The notes under the pieces: generated by a model
What the model saw: the letters and a program-made list of their open reading frames with translations, nothing else
Databases searched by the model: none
What the model was told of the DNA's origin: nothing
DNA from: Streptomyces spororaveus
GTDB taxonomy: Bacteria; Actinomycetota; Actinomycetes; Streptomycetales; Streptomycetaceae
Reading direction: 5' to 3'
Length of the DNA stretch: 64,000 bases
Assembly (NCBI RefSeq): GCF_016755875.1
Contig: NZ_BNED01000005.1
Coordinates: 2,645,001-2,709,000 of the forward strand
Part shown: piece by piece, positions 1 through 7,525 of the stretch
Numbering within the stretch: the first letter of the stretch is position 1
Layout of the letters: the number at the start of each line of letters is the position of its first letter
Translations under genes and position numbers: made by a program

Positions 1-59
1 ACCCGTCCGGGCACACGTGCGTGCCGGGGTGCCGTGCGAGGTGGAGACGTAAACGTACT

Positions 60-99
60 GGAGCGGGGCCCCCGGATGCAAATCCGGTTGCCCCGCTCC
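60..99. terminator. Hairpin terminator downstream of the RNase J gene
   Basis: A GAGCGGGGC arm at 61-69 pairs perfectly with GCCCCGCTC at 90-98. Inside it a second stem, CCGGAT at 72-77 with ATCCGG at 82-87, closes a GCAA loop. It begins about 22 bases past the RNase J stop codon and has no U-tract, as is usual in Streptomyces. It could also serve a plus-strand gene ending to the left of the window. Bases 1-59 hold nothing I can identify. Confidence 0.7.
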
Positions 100-121
100 C
101 GTTCGGTCGCTACGGCGAGGG

Positions 122-1807
122 TCAGACCTCGACGACGACCGGGAGGATCATCGGGCGGCGGCGGTAGCCGTCCGAGACCCACTTGCCCATGGTGCGGCGG
201 ATGAGCTGCTGGATCTGGTGCGGCTCGGCGACGCCGTCGGCCGCGGCGCGGGCGATGGCTTCCTCGATCTTCGGGATGACCGAGGAGAAGGCCGAGTCGT
301 CGATGCCGGAGCCGCGGGCCTGGATGTTCGGGCCGGTGACGACCTTGCCGGTGGAGCTGTCCACCACGACGTAGACCGAGATGATGCCCTCGTCGCCGAG
401 GATCCGGCGGTCCTTGAGCGAGGCCTCCGTGACGTCGCCGACCGAGAGGCCGTCCACGTACACGTAGCCGGCCTGGACCTTGCCGGAGATCCGGGCCTTG
501 CCGTCGATCAGGTCGACGACGACCCCGTCCTCGGCGATGACGATGCGGTCCTTCGGGACGCCCGTCATGGCACCGAGCTCGGCGTTGGCGCGCAGGTGGC
601 GCCACTCGCCGTGGACCGGCATCAGGTTCCGCGGCTTGCAGATGTTGTAGAAGTACAGCAGCTCGCCGGCCGAGGCGTGGCCCGAGACGTGCACCTTGGC
701 GTTGCCCTTGTGCACGACGTTGGCGCCCCAGCGGGTCAGACCGTTGATCACGCGGTAGACCGCGTTCTCGTTGCCCGGGATGAGGGACGACGCCAGGATC
801 ACGGTGTCGCCGGGGACGATCCGGATCTGGTGGTCGCGGTTGGCCATGCGGGACAGGGCCGCCATCGGCTCGCCCTGGGAGCCCGTGCAGACCAGCACGA
901 CCTCGTCGTCCGGCAGGTCGTCGAGGGTCTTGACGTCGACGACGAGACCGGCCGGGACCTTCAGGTAGCCCAGGTCACGGGCGATGCCCATGTTGCGGAC
1001 CATCGAACGGCCGACGAAGGCGACCCGGCGGCCGTACTCGTGGGCGGCGTCGAGGATCTGCTGGATGCGGTGCACGTGGCTGGCGAAGGACGCCACGATG
1101 ATGCGCTTCTGGGCACCCGCGAAGACGCCGCGGATGGCGTTGGAGATGTCGCGCTCGGGCGGGACGAAGCCCGGGACCTCGGCGTTCGTGGAGTCGGAGA
1201 GGAGGAGGTCGATGCCCTCCTCGCTCAGACGCGCGAAGGCGTGCAGGTCGGTGAGGCGGTTGTCCAGCGGGAGCTGGTCCATCTTGAAGTCGCCGGTGGC
1301 CACGACCATGCCGGCGCCGGTACGGATGGCCACGGCCAGGGCGTCCGGGATGGAGTGGTTGACCGCGATGAACTCGCAGTCGAAGGGGCCGAGGGCCTCT
1401 CGCTCGCCTTCCTTCACCTCAAGGGTGTAGGGGCGGATGCGGTGCTCCTGGAGCTTGGCCTCGATGAGGGCCAGCGTCAGCTTGGAGCCGATCAGCGGGA
1501 TGTCCGGCTTCTCCCGCAGGAGGTAGGGGACGGCGCCGATGTGGTCCTCGTGGCCGTGCGTGAGGACGATGCCGTCGATGTCGTCGAGGCGGTCCCTGAT
1601 GGACGAGAAGTCCGGCAGGATCAGGTCGATGCCCGGCTGCTCCTCCTCGGGGAAGAGGACGCCGCAGTCGACGATCAGCAGGCGGCCGTCGTACTCGAAG
1701 ACGGTCATGTTGCGGCCGATCTCACCGAGACCACCCAGGGGGGTGACTCTGAGGCCGCCCTTGGGCAGCTTCGGCGGCGGACCGAGTTCCGGATGCGGAT
1801 GGCTCAA
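122..1807 (-). CDS. rnj: Ribonuclease J (beta-CASP metallo-beta-lactamase RNase)
   Basis: This 561-residue protein is an RNase J, a cytoplasmic endo- and 5'-3' exoribonuclease that processes rRNA and turns over mRNA. The metallo-beta-lactamase signature HGHEDH (His84, His86, Asp88, His89) sits in the N-terminal third. Beta-CASP sequences follow (SDSTNAEVPG, SGHASAGEL, PVHGEWRH), and the family C-terminal domain completes the protein. I chose a TTG start at 1807 because a GAGGAGA Shine-Dalgarno lies six bases upstream and because Streptomyces homologues begin SHPHPELG after the initiator. An in-frame codon at 1864 would add 19 unconserved residues. The gene follows dapA on the same strand with a 123-base spacer that contains a hairpin. 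Identification is secure; only the start is open. Confidence 0.96.
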   Translation of the reverse strand: MSHPHPELGPPPKLPKGGLRVTPLGGLGEIGRNMTVFEYDGRLLIVDCGVLFPEEEQPGIDLILPDFSSIRDRLDDIDGIVLTHGHEDHIGAVPYLLREKPDIPLIGSKLTLALIEAKLQEHRIRPYTLEVKEGEREALGPFDCEFIAVNHSIPDALAVAIRTGAGMVVATGDFKMDQLPLDNRLTDLHAFARLSEEGIDLLLSDSTNAEVPGFVPPERDISNAIRGVFAGAQKRIIVASFASHVHRIQQILDAAHEYGRRVAFVGRSMVRNMGIARDLGYLKVPAGLVVDVKTLDDLPDDEVVLVCTGSQGEPMAALSRMANRDHQIRIVPGDTVILASSLIPGNENAVYRVINGLTRWGANVVHKGNAKVHVSGHASAGELLYFYNICKPRNLMPVHGEWRHLRANAELGAMTGVPKDRIVIAEDGVVVDLIDGKARISGKVQAGYVYVDGLSVGDVTEASLKDRRILGDEGIISVYVVVDSSTGKVVTGPNIQARGSGIDDSAFSSVIPKIEEAIARAAADGVAEPHQIQQLIRRTMGKWVSDGYRRRPMILPVVVEV

Positions 1808-1823
1808 AAGTGTCTCCTCACCA

Positions 1824-1857
1824 CGCACGCCACGTACCCGGAAGGCACGTGGCGCGC
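1824..1857 (-). promoter_or_regulatory. Hairpin in the RNase J 5' leader
   Basis: GCCACGT at 1829-1835 pairs with ACGTGGC at 1847-1853, extended by a C-G pair and then, past a mismatch, two more pairs. It lies directly upstream of the RNase J ribosome-binding site in a roughly 120-base spacer after dapA. RNase genes in other bacteria are often autoregulated through leader structures, so a regulatory role is possible, but this is inference. Confidence 0.4.
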
Positions 1858-1930
1858 ATGTCATTCGTGCACTATCTGTTGTCTGTTCTGTATGCGGTTG
1901 TTCGTGCTTATTCAGTTGTGAAGTCTGTTG

Positions 1931-2830
1931 TCAGAGCTGTACCCCGCCGGCGGCAAGATCGATCTTGAGCTGGGCCGTCTCTTCGGCGGTCAGCTCGATC
2001 AGCGGGAGCCGCAGCGGGCCCGCGGGCAGGCCCTGCAGGTTCAGTGCGCCCTTGGTGGTCATCACACCCTGCGTACGGAACATGCCGGTGAAGATCGGGA
2101 GCAGCTTCTGGTGGATCTCTGTCGCCTTCTGGACGTCTCCGCCCAGGTGGGCCTCCAGCATGGCGCGCAGGTCGGGGGTGACCACGTGGCTGACCACGGA
2201 AACGAATCCGACCGCGCCGATCGACAGGAGCGGCAGGTTCAGCATGTCGTCGCCCGAGTACCAGGCCAGGCCGCTCTGCGCGATGGCCCAGCTTGCGCGG
2301 CCGAGGTCGCCCTTGGCGTCCTTGTTCGCAACGATACGGGGGTGCTCGGCCAGCCGGACGAGGGTTTCGGTGTCGATCGGGACACCACTACGGCCGGGGA
2401 TGTCGTAGAGCATGACCGGCAGCTCGGTGGCGTCGGCGATCGCCGTGAAGTGCCGGAAGAGGCCTTCCTGCGGCGGCTTGCTGTAGTACGGGGTGACGGC
2501 GAGCAGACCGTGCGCGCCGACGCGCTCGGCCTGTCGGGCCAGCTCAAGGGTGTGGCGGGTGTCGTTGGTGCCGATGCCGGCGACCACGTGGGCGCGGTCT
2601 CCGACCGCCTCGACCACGGCTCGTACGAGGTCGTTTTTCTCCGCGTCGGTGGTGGTCGGCGACTCACCGGTGGTGCCGTTGATGATCAGGCCGTCGTTGC
2701 CTGCGTCCACCAGGTGGACGGCGAGCTGCTGCGCGCCGTCGAGGTCGAGTGCGCCATCAGCCGTGAACGGCGTGATCATGGCGGTGAGGACCCGCCCGAA
2801 GGGGGTCTGCGGAGTCGAGATCGGAGCCAT
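1931..2830 (-). CDS. dapA: 4-hydroxy-tetrahydrodipicolinate synthase (DapA)
   Basis: DapA condenses pyruvate with aspartate semialdehyde, the first committed step to diaminopimelate and lysine. The 299-residue product has the TIM-barrel family motifs: GTTGE for substrate binding, the YDIPGR tyrosine motif (Tyr142), and the Schiff-base lysine in NKDAKG (Lys170). I set the start at the ATG at 2830 because Streptomyces homologues begin MAP(I/T)STPQTPFG. An in-frame ATG at 2854 has a better Shine-Dalgarno (GAGGGGA) and would add eight residues, so it is a real alternative. A sigma-70-type promoter and a leader hairpin precede it. RNase J follows on the same strand. dapB lies 2.5 kb away, so the lysine genes are near each other but not in one operon. 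Confidence 0.95.
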   Translation of the reverse strand: MAPISTPQTPFGRVLTAMITPFTADGALDLDGAQQLAVHLVDAGNDGLIINGTTGESPTTTDAEKNDLVRAVVEAVGDRAHVVAGIGTNDTRHTLELARQAERVGAHGLLAVTPYYSKPPQEGLFRHFTAIADATELPVMLYDIPGRSGVPIDTETLVRLAEHPRIVANKDAKGDLGRASWAIAQSGLAWYSGDDMLNLPLLSIGAVGFVSVVSHVVTPDLRAMLEAHLGGDVQKATEIHQKLLPIFTGMFRTQGVMTTKGALNLQGLPAGPLRLPLIELTAEETAQLKIDLAAGGVQL

Positions 2831-2897
2831 GGGTAACACGCTACTCGCTGCCATGGTCGCGGTGTCCCCTCGGGGGACGTCAACGGGGTGTTGGACG

Positions 2898-2933
2898 CCG
2901 GCACTGCCTGCTCGGGGGTTCAAGCAGTGCCGG
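2898..2933 (-). promoter_or_regulatory. Strong hairpin in the dapA leader
   Basis: CCGGCACTGC at 2898-2907 pairs perfectly with GCAGTGCCGG at 2924-2933 around a 16-base loop. It sits a few bases downstream of the predicted dapA start of transcription and about 70 bases before the start codon. It could end upstream thyX transcripts, stabilise the dapA 5' end, or regulate it. Confidence 0.45.
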
Positions 2934-2945
2934 GTCCGTTTGATC

Positions 2946-2975
2946 AGCCTAGATGAAGTTTACGAAACGTCGCAA
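2946..2975 (-). promoter_or_regulatory. Predicted dapA promoter
   Basis: On the minus strand a -35 hexamer TTGCGA (2975-2970) and a -10 hexamer TAGGCT (2951-2946) are separated by 18 bases. This matches the Streptomyces vegetative sigma (HrdB) pattern. The segment is visibly more AT-rich than its surroundings. Transcription would begin near 2938, giving a leader of about 105 bases. Confidence 0.55.
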
Positions 2976-3030
2976 TACGGACACTTAGGACTTGACGCCG
3001 TACATCTGTACGCCGCGGGTGTACCGACCC

Positions 3031-3771
3031 TTACGGGGCAACGCGACCGTTGCCGTTGTAGGCCGCGTACGTCAGCGGCATGAGCTTCGCCCAGTGCTGC
3101 TCCATCTTCTCGCCGACCATCTCGATCTCCCGCTGCGGGAAGGACGGGACCGCCGCGAGCTCGTGCTGCGTACGCAGGCCGAGGAAGTGCATCAGCGAGC
3201 GGGCGTTGCACGTGGCGTACATCGAGGAGAAAAGACCGACCGGCAGGACCGAACGGGCAACCTCCCGGGCCACGCCCGCGGCGAGCATCTCGCGGTAGGC
3301 CTCGTAGGCCTGCACGTAGGAGTCCTCCATGACGCGGCCGGTCAGTTCCTGCTGCGCCTGGGTGCCCTCGACGAAGACGTACTTGCCCGGGCGGCCCTCC
3401 TGGACCAGCTTGCGCTCGGCGTCCGGGACGTAGAAGACCGGTTCGAGCTCCCTGTAGCGGCCCGACTCCTCGTTGTACGACCAGCCCACGCGGTGGCGCA
3501 TGAACTCGCGGAAGACGAAGATCGGGGCGCTGATGAAGAAGGTCATCGAGTTGTGCTCGAACGGGCTGCCGTGGCGGTCGCGCATCAGATAGTTGATGAG
3601 GCCCTTGGAACGCTCCGGGTCCTTCTGCAGCTCCTCCAGCGACTGCTCGCCGGCCGTGGAGACGCGAGCGGCCCACAGTACGTCGGAGTCGGCGGCGGAG
3701 TGCTTCACCAGCTCCACCGTCACGTCACTGCGGAAGCTGGGTTTCAGATCTGAAGCGGCGGTTTCGCTCAC
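3031..3771 (-). CDS. thyX: Flavin-dependent thymidylate synthase (ThyX)
   Basis: ThyX methylates dUMP to dTMP using FAD and methylenetetrahydrofolate. The 246-residue protein carries the ThyX signature RHR(X)8S (RHR at 92-94, ending in the ESGRY segment). It also has the RDRHGSPFEH segment and a conserved RSLMHFLGLR near the end. The start is a GTG at 3771 with an AAGGA Shine-Dalgarno seven bases upstream; the open frame extends 25 codons further without homologous sequence. The gene is transcribed toward dapA with a 200-base gap that holds the dapA promoter, so it is probably its own unit. Confidence 0.96.
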   Translation of the reverse strand: MSETAASDLKPSFRSDVTVELVKHSAADSDVLWAARVSTAGEQSLEELQKDPERSKGLINYLMRDRHGSPFEHNSMTFFISAPIFVFREFMRHRVGWSYNEESGRYRELEPVFYVPDAERKLVQEGRPGKYVFVEGTQAQQELTGRVMEDSYVQAYEAYREMLAAGVAREVARSVLPVGLFSSMYATCNARSLMHFLGLRTQHELAAVPSFPQREIEMVGEKMEQHWAKLMPLTYAAYNGNGRVAP

Positions 3772-3994
3772 CGGGGGTCCTTCCAAACGTGCGTCCTGGG
3801 GCGCGCCCACTCTACGGCGCCCCTCGCACGGCCTGCGCAGACGCACGCGGACTCCGGGGCCCGCGCGGGGCGTCCCGGAGCTGACGCACCGCCATGAATT
3901 TTTCCTAATGTCCTGAAATCCGGCACGGATTGAGCGGCTCGTACGTCCTACCTAGAAGAACGCACACCCCACCACCCCGAGGAGATTCGTTCTG

Positions 3995-4234
3995 ATGTTC
4001 CTCCGGCGCGAACCCGTTCCGTTCGCCTTCGTCTCCGAGGCAGACCGTTTCCGAAGCAACGTCACTCCGCCGCCGCGCGAGCGCCTGGGGAGGACCCAGT
4101 TGCTCGCCCGTACCCTGGTCGGACTGACCGTGGTTGCGGGGCTCGCCGGCTCACTGCTCCTCGGCATGCCCGCACTGCAGCCGAGCAAGGTGCCGGAGAA
4201 GTCGCAGCAGTCGGAGGCGTCCCAGGGGCGGTAG
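3995..4234 (+). CDS. Small single-pass membrane protein, unknown function
   Basis: This 79-residue protein has a basic N-terminal half (RRE, PPPRERLGR). One hydrophobic segment follows at about residues 40-59 (LVGLTVVAGLAGSLLLGMPA), then a short polar tail rich in Ser, Gln and Glu. A good Shine-Dalgarno (GAGGAG) precedes the ATG by ten bases, which supports it as a real gene. It lies 48 bases before a second membrane-protein gene on the same strand and may be co-transcribed with it. I recognise no characterised family. Small proteins of this type are common and conserved among Streptomyces, but its role cannot be read from the sequence. Confidence 0.7.
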   Translation: MFLRREPVPFAFVSEADRFRSNVTPPPRERLGRTQLLARTLVGLTVVAGLAGSLLLGMPALQPSKVPEKSQQSEASQGR

Positions 4235-4282
4235 CCTCACGGGCACAGCCCAACCGAACGTGCATGTGAGTGAGGTCCAGCC

Positions 4283-4849
4283 GTGCCCCTGCCCTTCCTG
4301 ACGGCCGACGGCGTATCCGATGTGGATGACGACGGCGACGGCGACGAGATCCTGGCCCATGCCGACCAGGACCGCTGGCGCCGGCCCTACCGGCCCGGCC
4401 CCTGGCGCGTGGGCATCGGCGCGCTCCTGCTGCTGCTGTCGGCCTTCATGCTGCTGGCCACGATGATCGTCGCCTTCGCGGGCGGCTGGGGCGGAGCCCT
4501 CGTCTGTCTGATCGCCGCGCTCGCGGTCGTCGGGTCGGCGGTGCAGATCCTGCGCGTCGGCGTGTGGGTGAGCCCCGCCGGGCTGCGCCGGGTGGGGTTC
4601 TTCGTCACCCGCACCACCGCCTGGAGCGAGATCGGCGAGCTCCGTACGGTGCAGCAGCCGGTGCGCTGGCTCGGGCTGCCGAGGACCGTACAGGGGCAGG
4701 CGCTGACGATGTCGGGGCAGGGCGGAGCGGAGGCGCCGGTCCTGCTGACCGACCACAACGCCGACTTCCTGTCCCGGACCGAGGCCTTCGACCGCGCCGC
4801 CGACACGGTGGGGGCCTGGGCCGACGAGTACCGGCCCGTGACCGCCTGA
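4283..4849 (+). CDS. Membrane protein with bacterial PH-like domain
   Basis: The 188-residue product starts with an acidic stretch (DVDDDGDGDE). Two transmembrane helices follow at about residues 44-67 and 71-91. The C-terminal domain begins VWVSPAGLRRVGFF and contains TTAWSEIGELRTV, the pattern of the bacterial PH_6-type domains in actinobacterial membrane proteins. The GTG at 4283 was chosen for the GAGG ribosome-binding site in front. The function is unknown; such domains are thought to act as cytosolic scaffolds at the membrane. It converges with the gene at 4885, and the two share a hairpin terminator. Confidence 0.85.
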   Translation: MPLPFLTADGVSDVDDDGDGDEILAHADQDRWRRPYRPGPWRVGIGALLLLLSAFMLLATMIVAFAGGWGGALVCLIAALAVVGSAVQILRVGVWVSPAGLRRVGFFVTRTTAWSEIGELRTVQQPVRWLGLPRTVQGQALTMSGQGGAEAPVLLTDHNADFLSRTEAFDRAADTVGAWADEYRPVTA

Positions 4850-4869
4850 CCGGCCGGAACGGCCCCCGT

Positions 4870-4902
4870 AAGCCCGTACAGGGATCAGACCTGTACGGGC
4901 TT
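4870..4902. terminator. Bidirectional hairpin terminator
   Basis: A perfect 13-base-pair stem, AAGCCCGTACAGG at 4870-4882 with CCTGTACGGGCTT at 4890-4902, has a seven-base loop. The loop holds the stop codon (4885-4887) of the minus-strand gene. It lies 20 bases past the stop of the plus-strand gene, so it can end transcription from both sides. Confidence 0.75.
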
Positions 4903-5337
4903 CTTGTCGTGCAGGGCGATCGCGCGCTGCATCGCCTTGCGGGCCCGCGGGGTGTCCCGGGCGTCGTGGTAGGCGACGGCGAGCCGGAACCAGCTGCGCC
5001 AGTCCCCCGGCGCGTCCTCGGTCTCGGCCTTGCGGCGCGCGAAGACCTCGTCGGCCGAGTCCCGCAGGATCCGTCCGTACTTGTCCCGCTCCAGCTCGTC
5101 GACGGGCAGTCCGCCCTCGGCCTCCAGCTCGGTCGCGAGATGGTTGGCCCGCGTGACGAACCGGGTGTTCTGCCAGAGGAACCAGACACCGATGACCGGC
5201 AGGATCAGCACGGCCACCCCGAAGGTGACGGTGAGCAGGGTGCCGTGCTCGATGAGCATCAGGCCCCGGCTGCCGACCAGGACGAAGTAGACCACCAGGA
5301 CGGCGGCCGTGAGGAAGTACGTGATCTTCGCGCGCAT
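4885..5337 (-). CDS. Membrane protein with C-terminal TPR-like helices
   Basis: The 150-residue protein has two transmembrane helices, at about residues 5-25 and 33-55 (LTVTFGVAVLILPVIGVWFL). A cytosolic helical part follows, ending WRSWFRLAVAYHDARDTPRARKAMQRAI, which resembles one tetratricopeptide-like repeat. No enzymatic motif is visible. It starts only 16 bases after dapB and is probably co-transcribed with it, although no strong Shine-Dalgarno is present and it may be translated by coupling. Function unknown; conserved neighbours suggest a housekeeping membrane role, which is inference. Confidence 0.85.
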   Translation of the reverse strand: MRAKITYFLTAAVLVVYFVLVGSRGLMLIEHGTLLTVTFGVAVLILPVIGVWFLWQNTRFVTRANHLATELEAEGGLPVDELERDKYGRILRDSADEVFARRKAETEDAPGDWRSWFRLAVAYHDARDTPRARKAMQRAIALHDKKPVQV

Positions 5338-5353
5338 CGTGAAATCAGTCCGG

Positions 5354-6148
<795 letters not shown>

Positions 6149-7525
6149 CTAGGCGACCGCTTCGTCGAGACGGGCGGCCTGCTTCTCCTTCAGCGGGCCG
6201 ATCACCGCGAGCGAGGGCCGCTGGGCCAGTACATCCTGTGCGACCGAGCGGACGTCGTCCGGGGTCACGGCGGCGATCCGGGCCAGCATGTCGTCGACCG
6301 ACATCTGGTCGCCCCAGCACAGCTCGCTCTTGCCGATGCGGTTCATGATCGCGCCGGTGTCCTCCAGGCCGAGGACGGTGGATCCGGAGAGCTGGCCGAT
6401 GGCCCGCCTGATCTCCTCGTCGGCCAGTCCCTCGGTCACGACCTTGTCGAGCTCGTCGCGGCAGATCCGGAGCACGTCGTGCACCTGGTTGGGGCGGCAG
6501 CCCGCGTACACGCCGAAGAGGCCGGTGTCGGCGAAGCCCGAGGTGTACGAGTACACGCTGTAGGCGAGGCCGCGCTTCTCCCGGACCTCCTGGAAGAGGC
6601 GGGAGGACATGCCGCCGCCGAGGGCGGTGTTCAGGACGCCCAGTGCCCAGCGGCGCTCGTCGGTACGGGCGAGGCCGGGCATGCCGAGGACGACGTGGGC
6701 CTGCTCGGTCTTGCGGTTCACCAGGTCGACGCGGCCGGCCGTGCGGATGCGCTTGGCGCCGGTGCGCGGGCCGATCGGCTCGGCGTCGGTACGGCCGAGG
6801 GCGCCGGCCTTCTCGAAGGCGGCGCGGACCTGGCGTACGACCTTGTTGTGGTCGACGTTGCCGGCGGCGGCCACGACCAGGTGGGTCGGGTCGTAGTGCT
6901 TCTTGTAGAAGCGGCGGATCCGGTCGGCGCCGAGCGCGTTGATCGTGTCGACGGTGCCGAGGACCGGACGCCCCAGGGGGGTGTCCCCGTACATGGTCTG
7001 CGCGAACAGGTCGTGCACCATGTCGCCCGGGTCGTCCTCGGTCATCGCGATCTCTTCGAGGATGACGCCGCGCTCGGCGTCGACGTCCTCCTCGCGGATC
7101 AGCGAGCCGGTGAGCATGTCGCAGACCACGTCGATGGCCAGCGGCAGGTCGGTGTCGAGCACCCGGGCGTAGTAGCAGGTGTACTCCTTCGCCGTGAAGG
7201 CGTTCATCTCGCCGCCGACCGCGTCGATCGCGGAGGAGATGTCGAGGGCGCTGCGCTGCTGCGTGCCCTTGAAGAGGAGGTGCTCCAGGTAGTGCGTGGC
7301 GCCGTTGAGCGTGGGCGTCTCGTCACGGGAGCCGACGTGCGCCCAGATGCCGAAGGTGGCGGAGCGGACGGAGGGCAGCGTCTCGGTGACGATGCGCAGT
7401 CCGCCGGGCAGGACGGTGCGCCGGACGGTGCCGATGCCGTTGCTGCCCTTGAGGAGGGTTTGGGTACGGGCGACGGCCCGCCCCTCCGAAGAGGGGCGGG
7501 CCGTCACACGGGAACTACGCGACAT
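6149..7525 (-). CDS. M16 family zinc metallopeptidase
   Basis: A 458-residue insulinase/pitrilysin-type peptidase similar to the mitochondrial-processing-peptidase-like proteins encoded next to pnp in many Gram-positive bacteria. The inverted zinc motif HYLEH (His78, Glu81, His82) is present, with the distal Glu in the ERGVILEEIAM segment. The C-terminal half has the second M16 lobe, including the R/Y pair region (VREKRGLAYSVYSY). Its ATG overlaps the pnp stop in a TGATG, so translation is probably coupled. Codons about 8-18 lie inside a perfect 14-base-pair hairpin capped by a UUCG loop, an unusual place for one. The substrate is unknown. Confidence 0.93.
   Translation of the reverse strand: MSRSSRVTARPSSEGRAVARTQTLLKGSNGIGTVRRTVLPGGLRIVTETLPSVRSATFGIWAHVGSRDETPTLNGATHYLEHLLFKGTQQRSALDISSAIDAVGGEMNAFTAKEYTCYYARVLDTDLPLAIDVVCDMLTGSLIREEDVDAERGVILEEIAMTEDDPGDMVHDLFAQTMYGDTPLGRPVLGTVDTINALGADRIRRFYKKHYDPTHLVVAAAGNVDHNKVVRQVRAAFEKAGALGRTDAEPIGPRTGAKRIRTAGRVDLVNRKTEQAHVVLGMPGLARTDERRWALGVLNTALGGGMSSRLFQEVREKRGLAYSVYSYTSGFADTGLFGVYAGCRPNQVHDVLRICRDELDKVVTEGLADEEIRRAIGQLSGSTVLGLEDTGAIMNRIGKSELCWGDQMSVDDMLARIAAVTPDDVRSVAQDVLAQRPSLAVIGPLKEKQAARLDEAVA
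7473..7504 (-). promoter_or_regulatory. UUCG-capped hairpin at the pnp/peptidase junction
   Basis: A perfect 14-base-pair stem (7473-7486 with 7491-7504) reads on the transcribed strand as a GC-rich stem with a C(UUCG)G tetraloop, one of the most stable RNA loops. It starts about 20 bases after the pnp stop and lies wholly within the first codons of the M16 peptidase. It may be a pnp terminator or 3'-end stabiliser that the downstream gene must read through, or an RNase III site. Confidence 0.6.

Noticed and set aside
2831..3030. A lysine riboswitch upstream of dapA
   Set aside because: Only one clear hairpin is present and the leader of about 105 bases is too short for the five-helix lysine aptamer.
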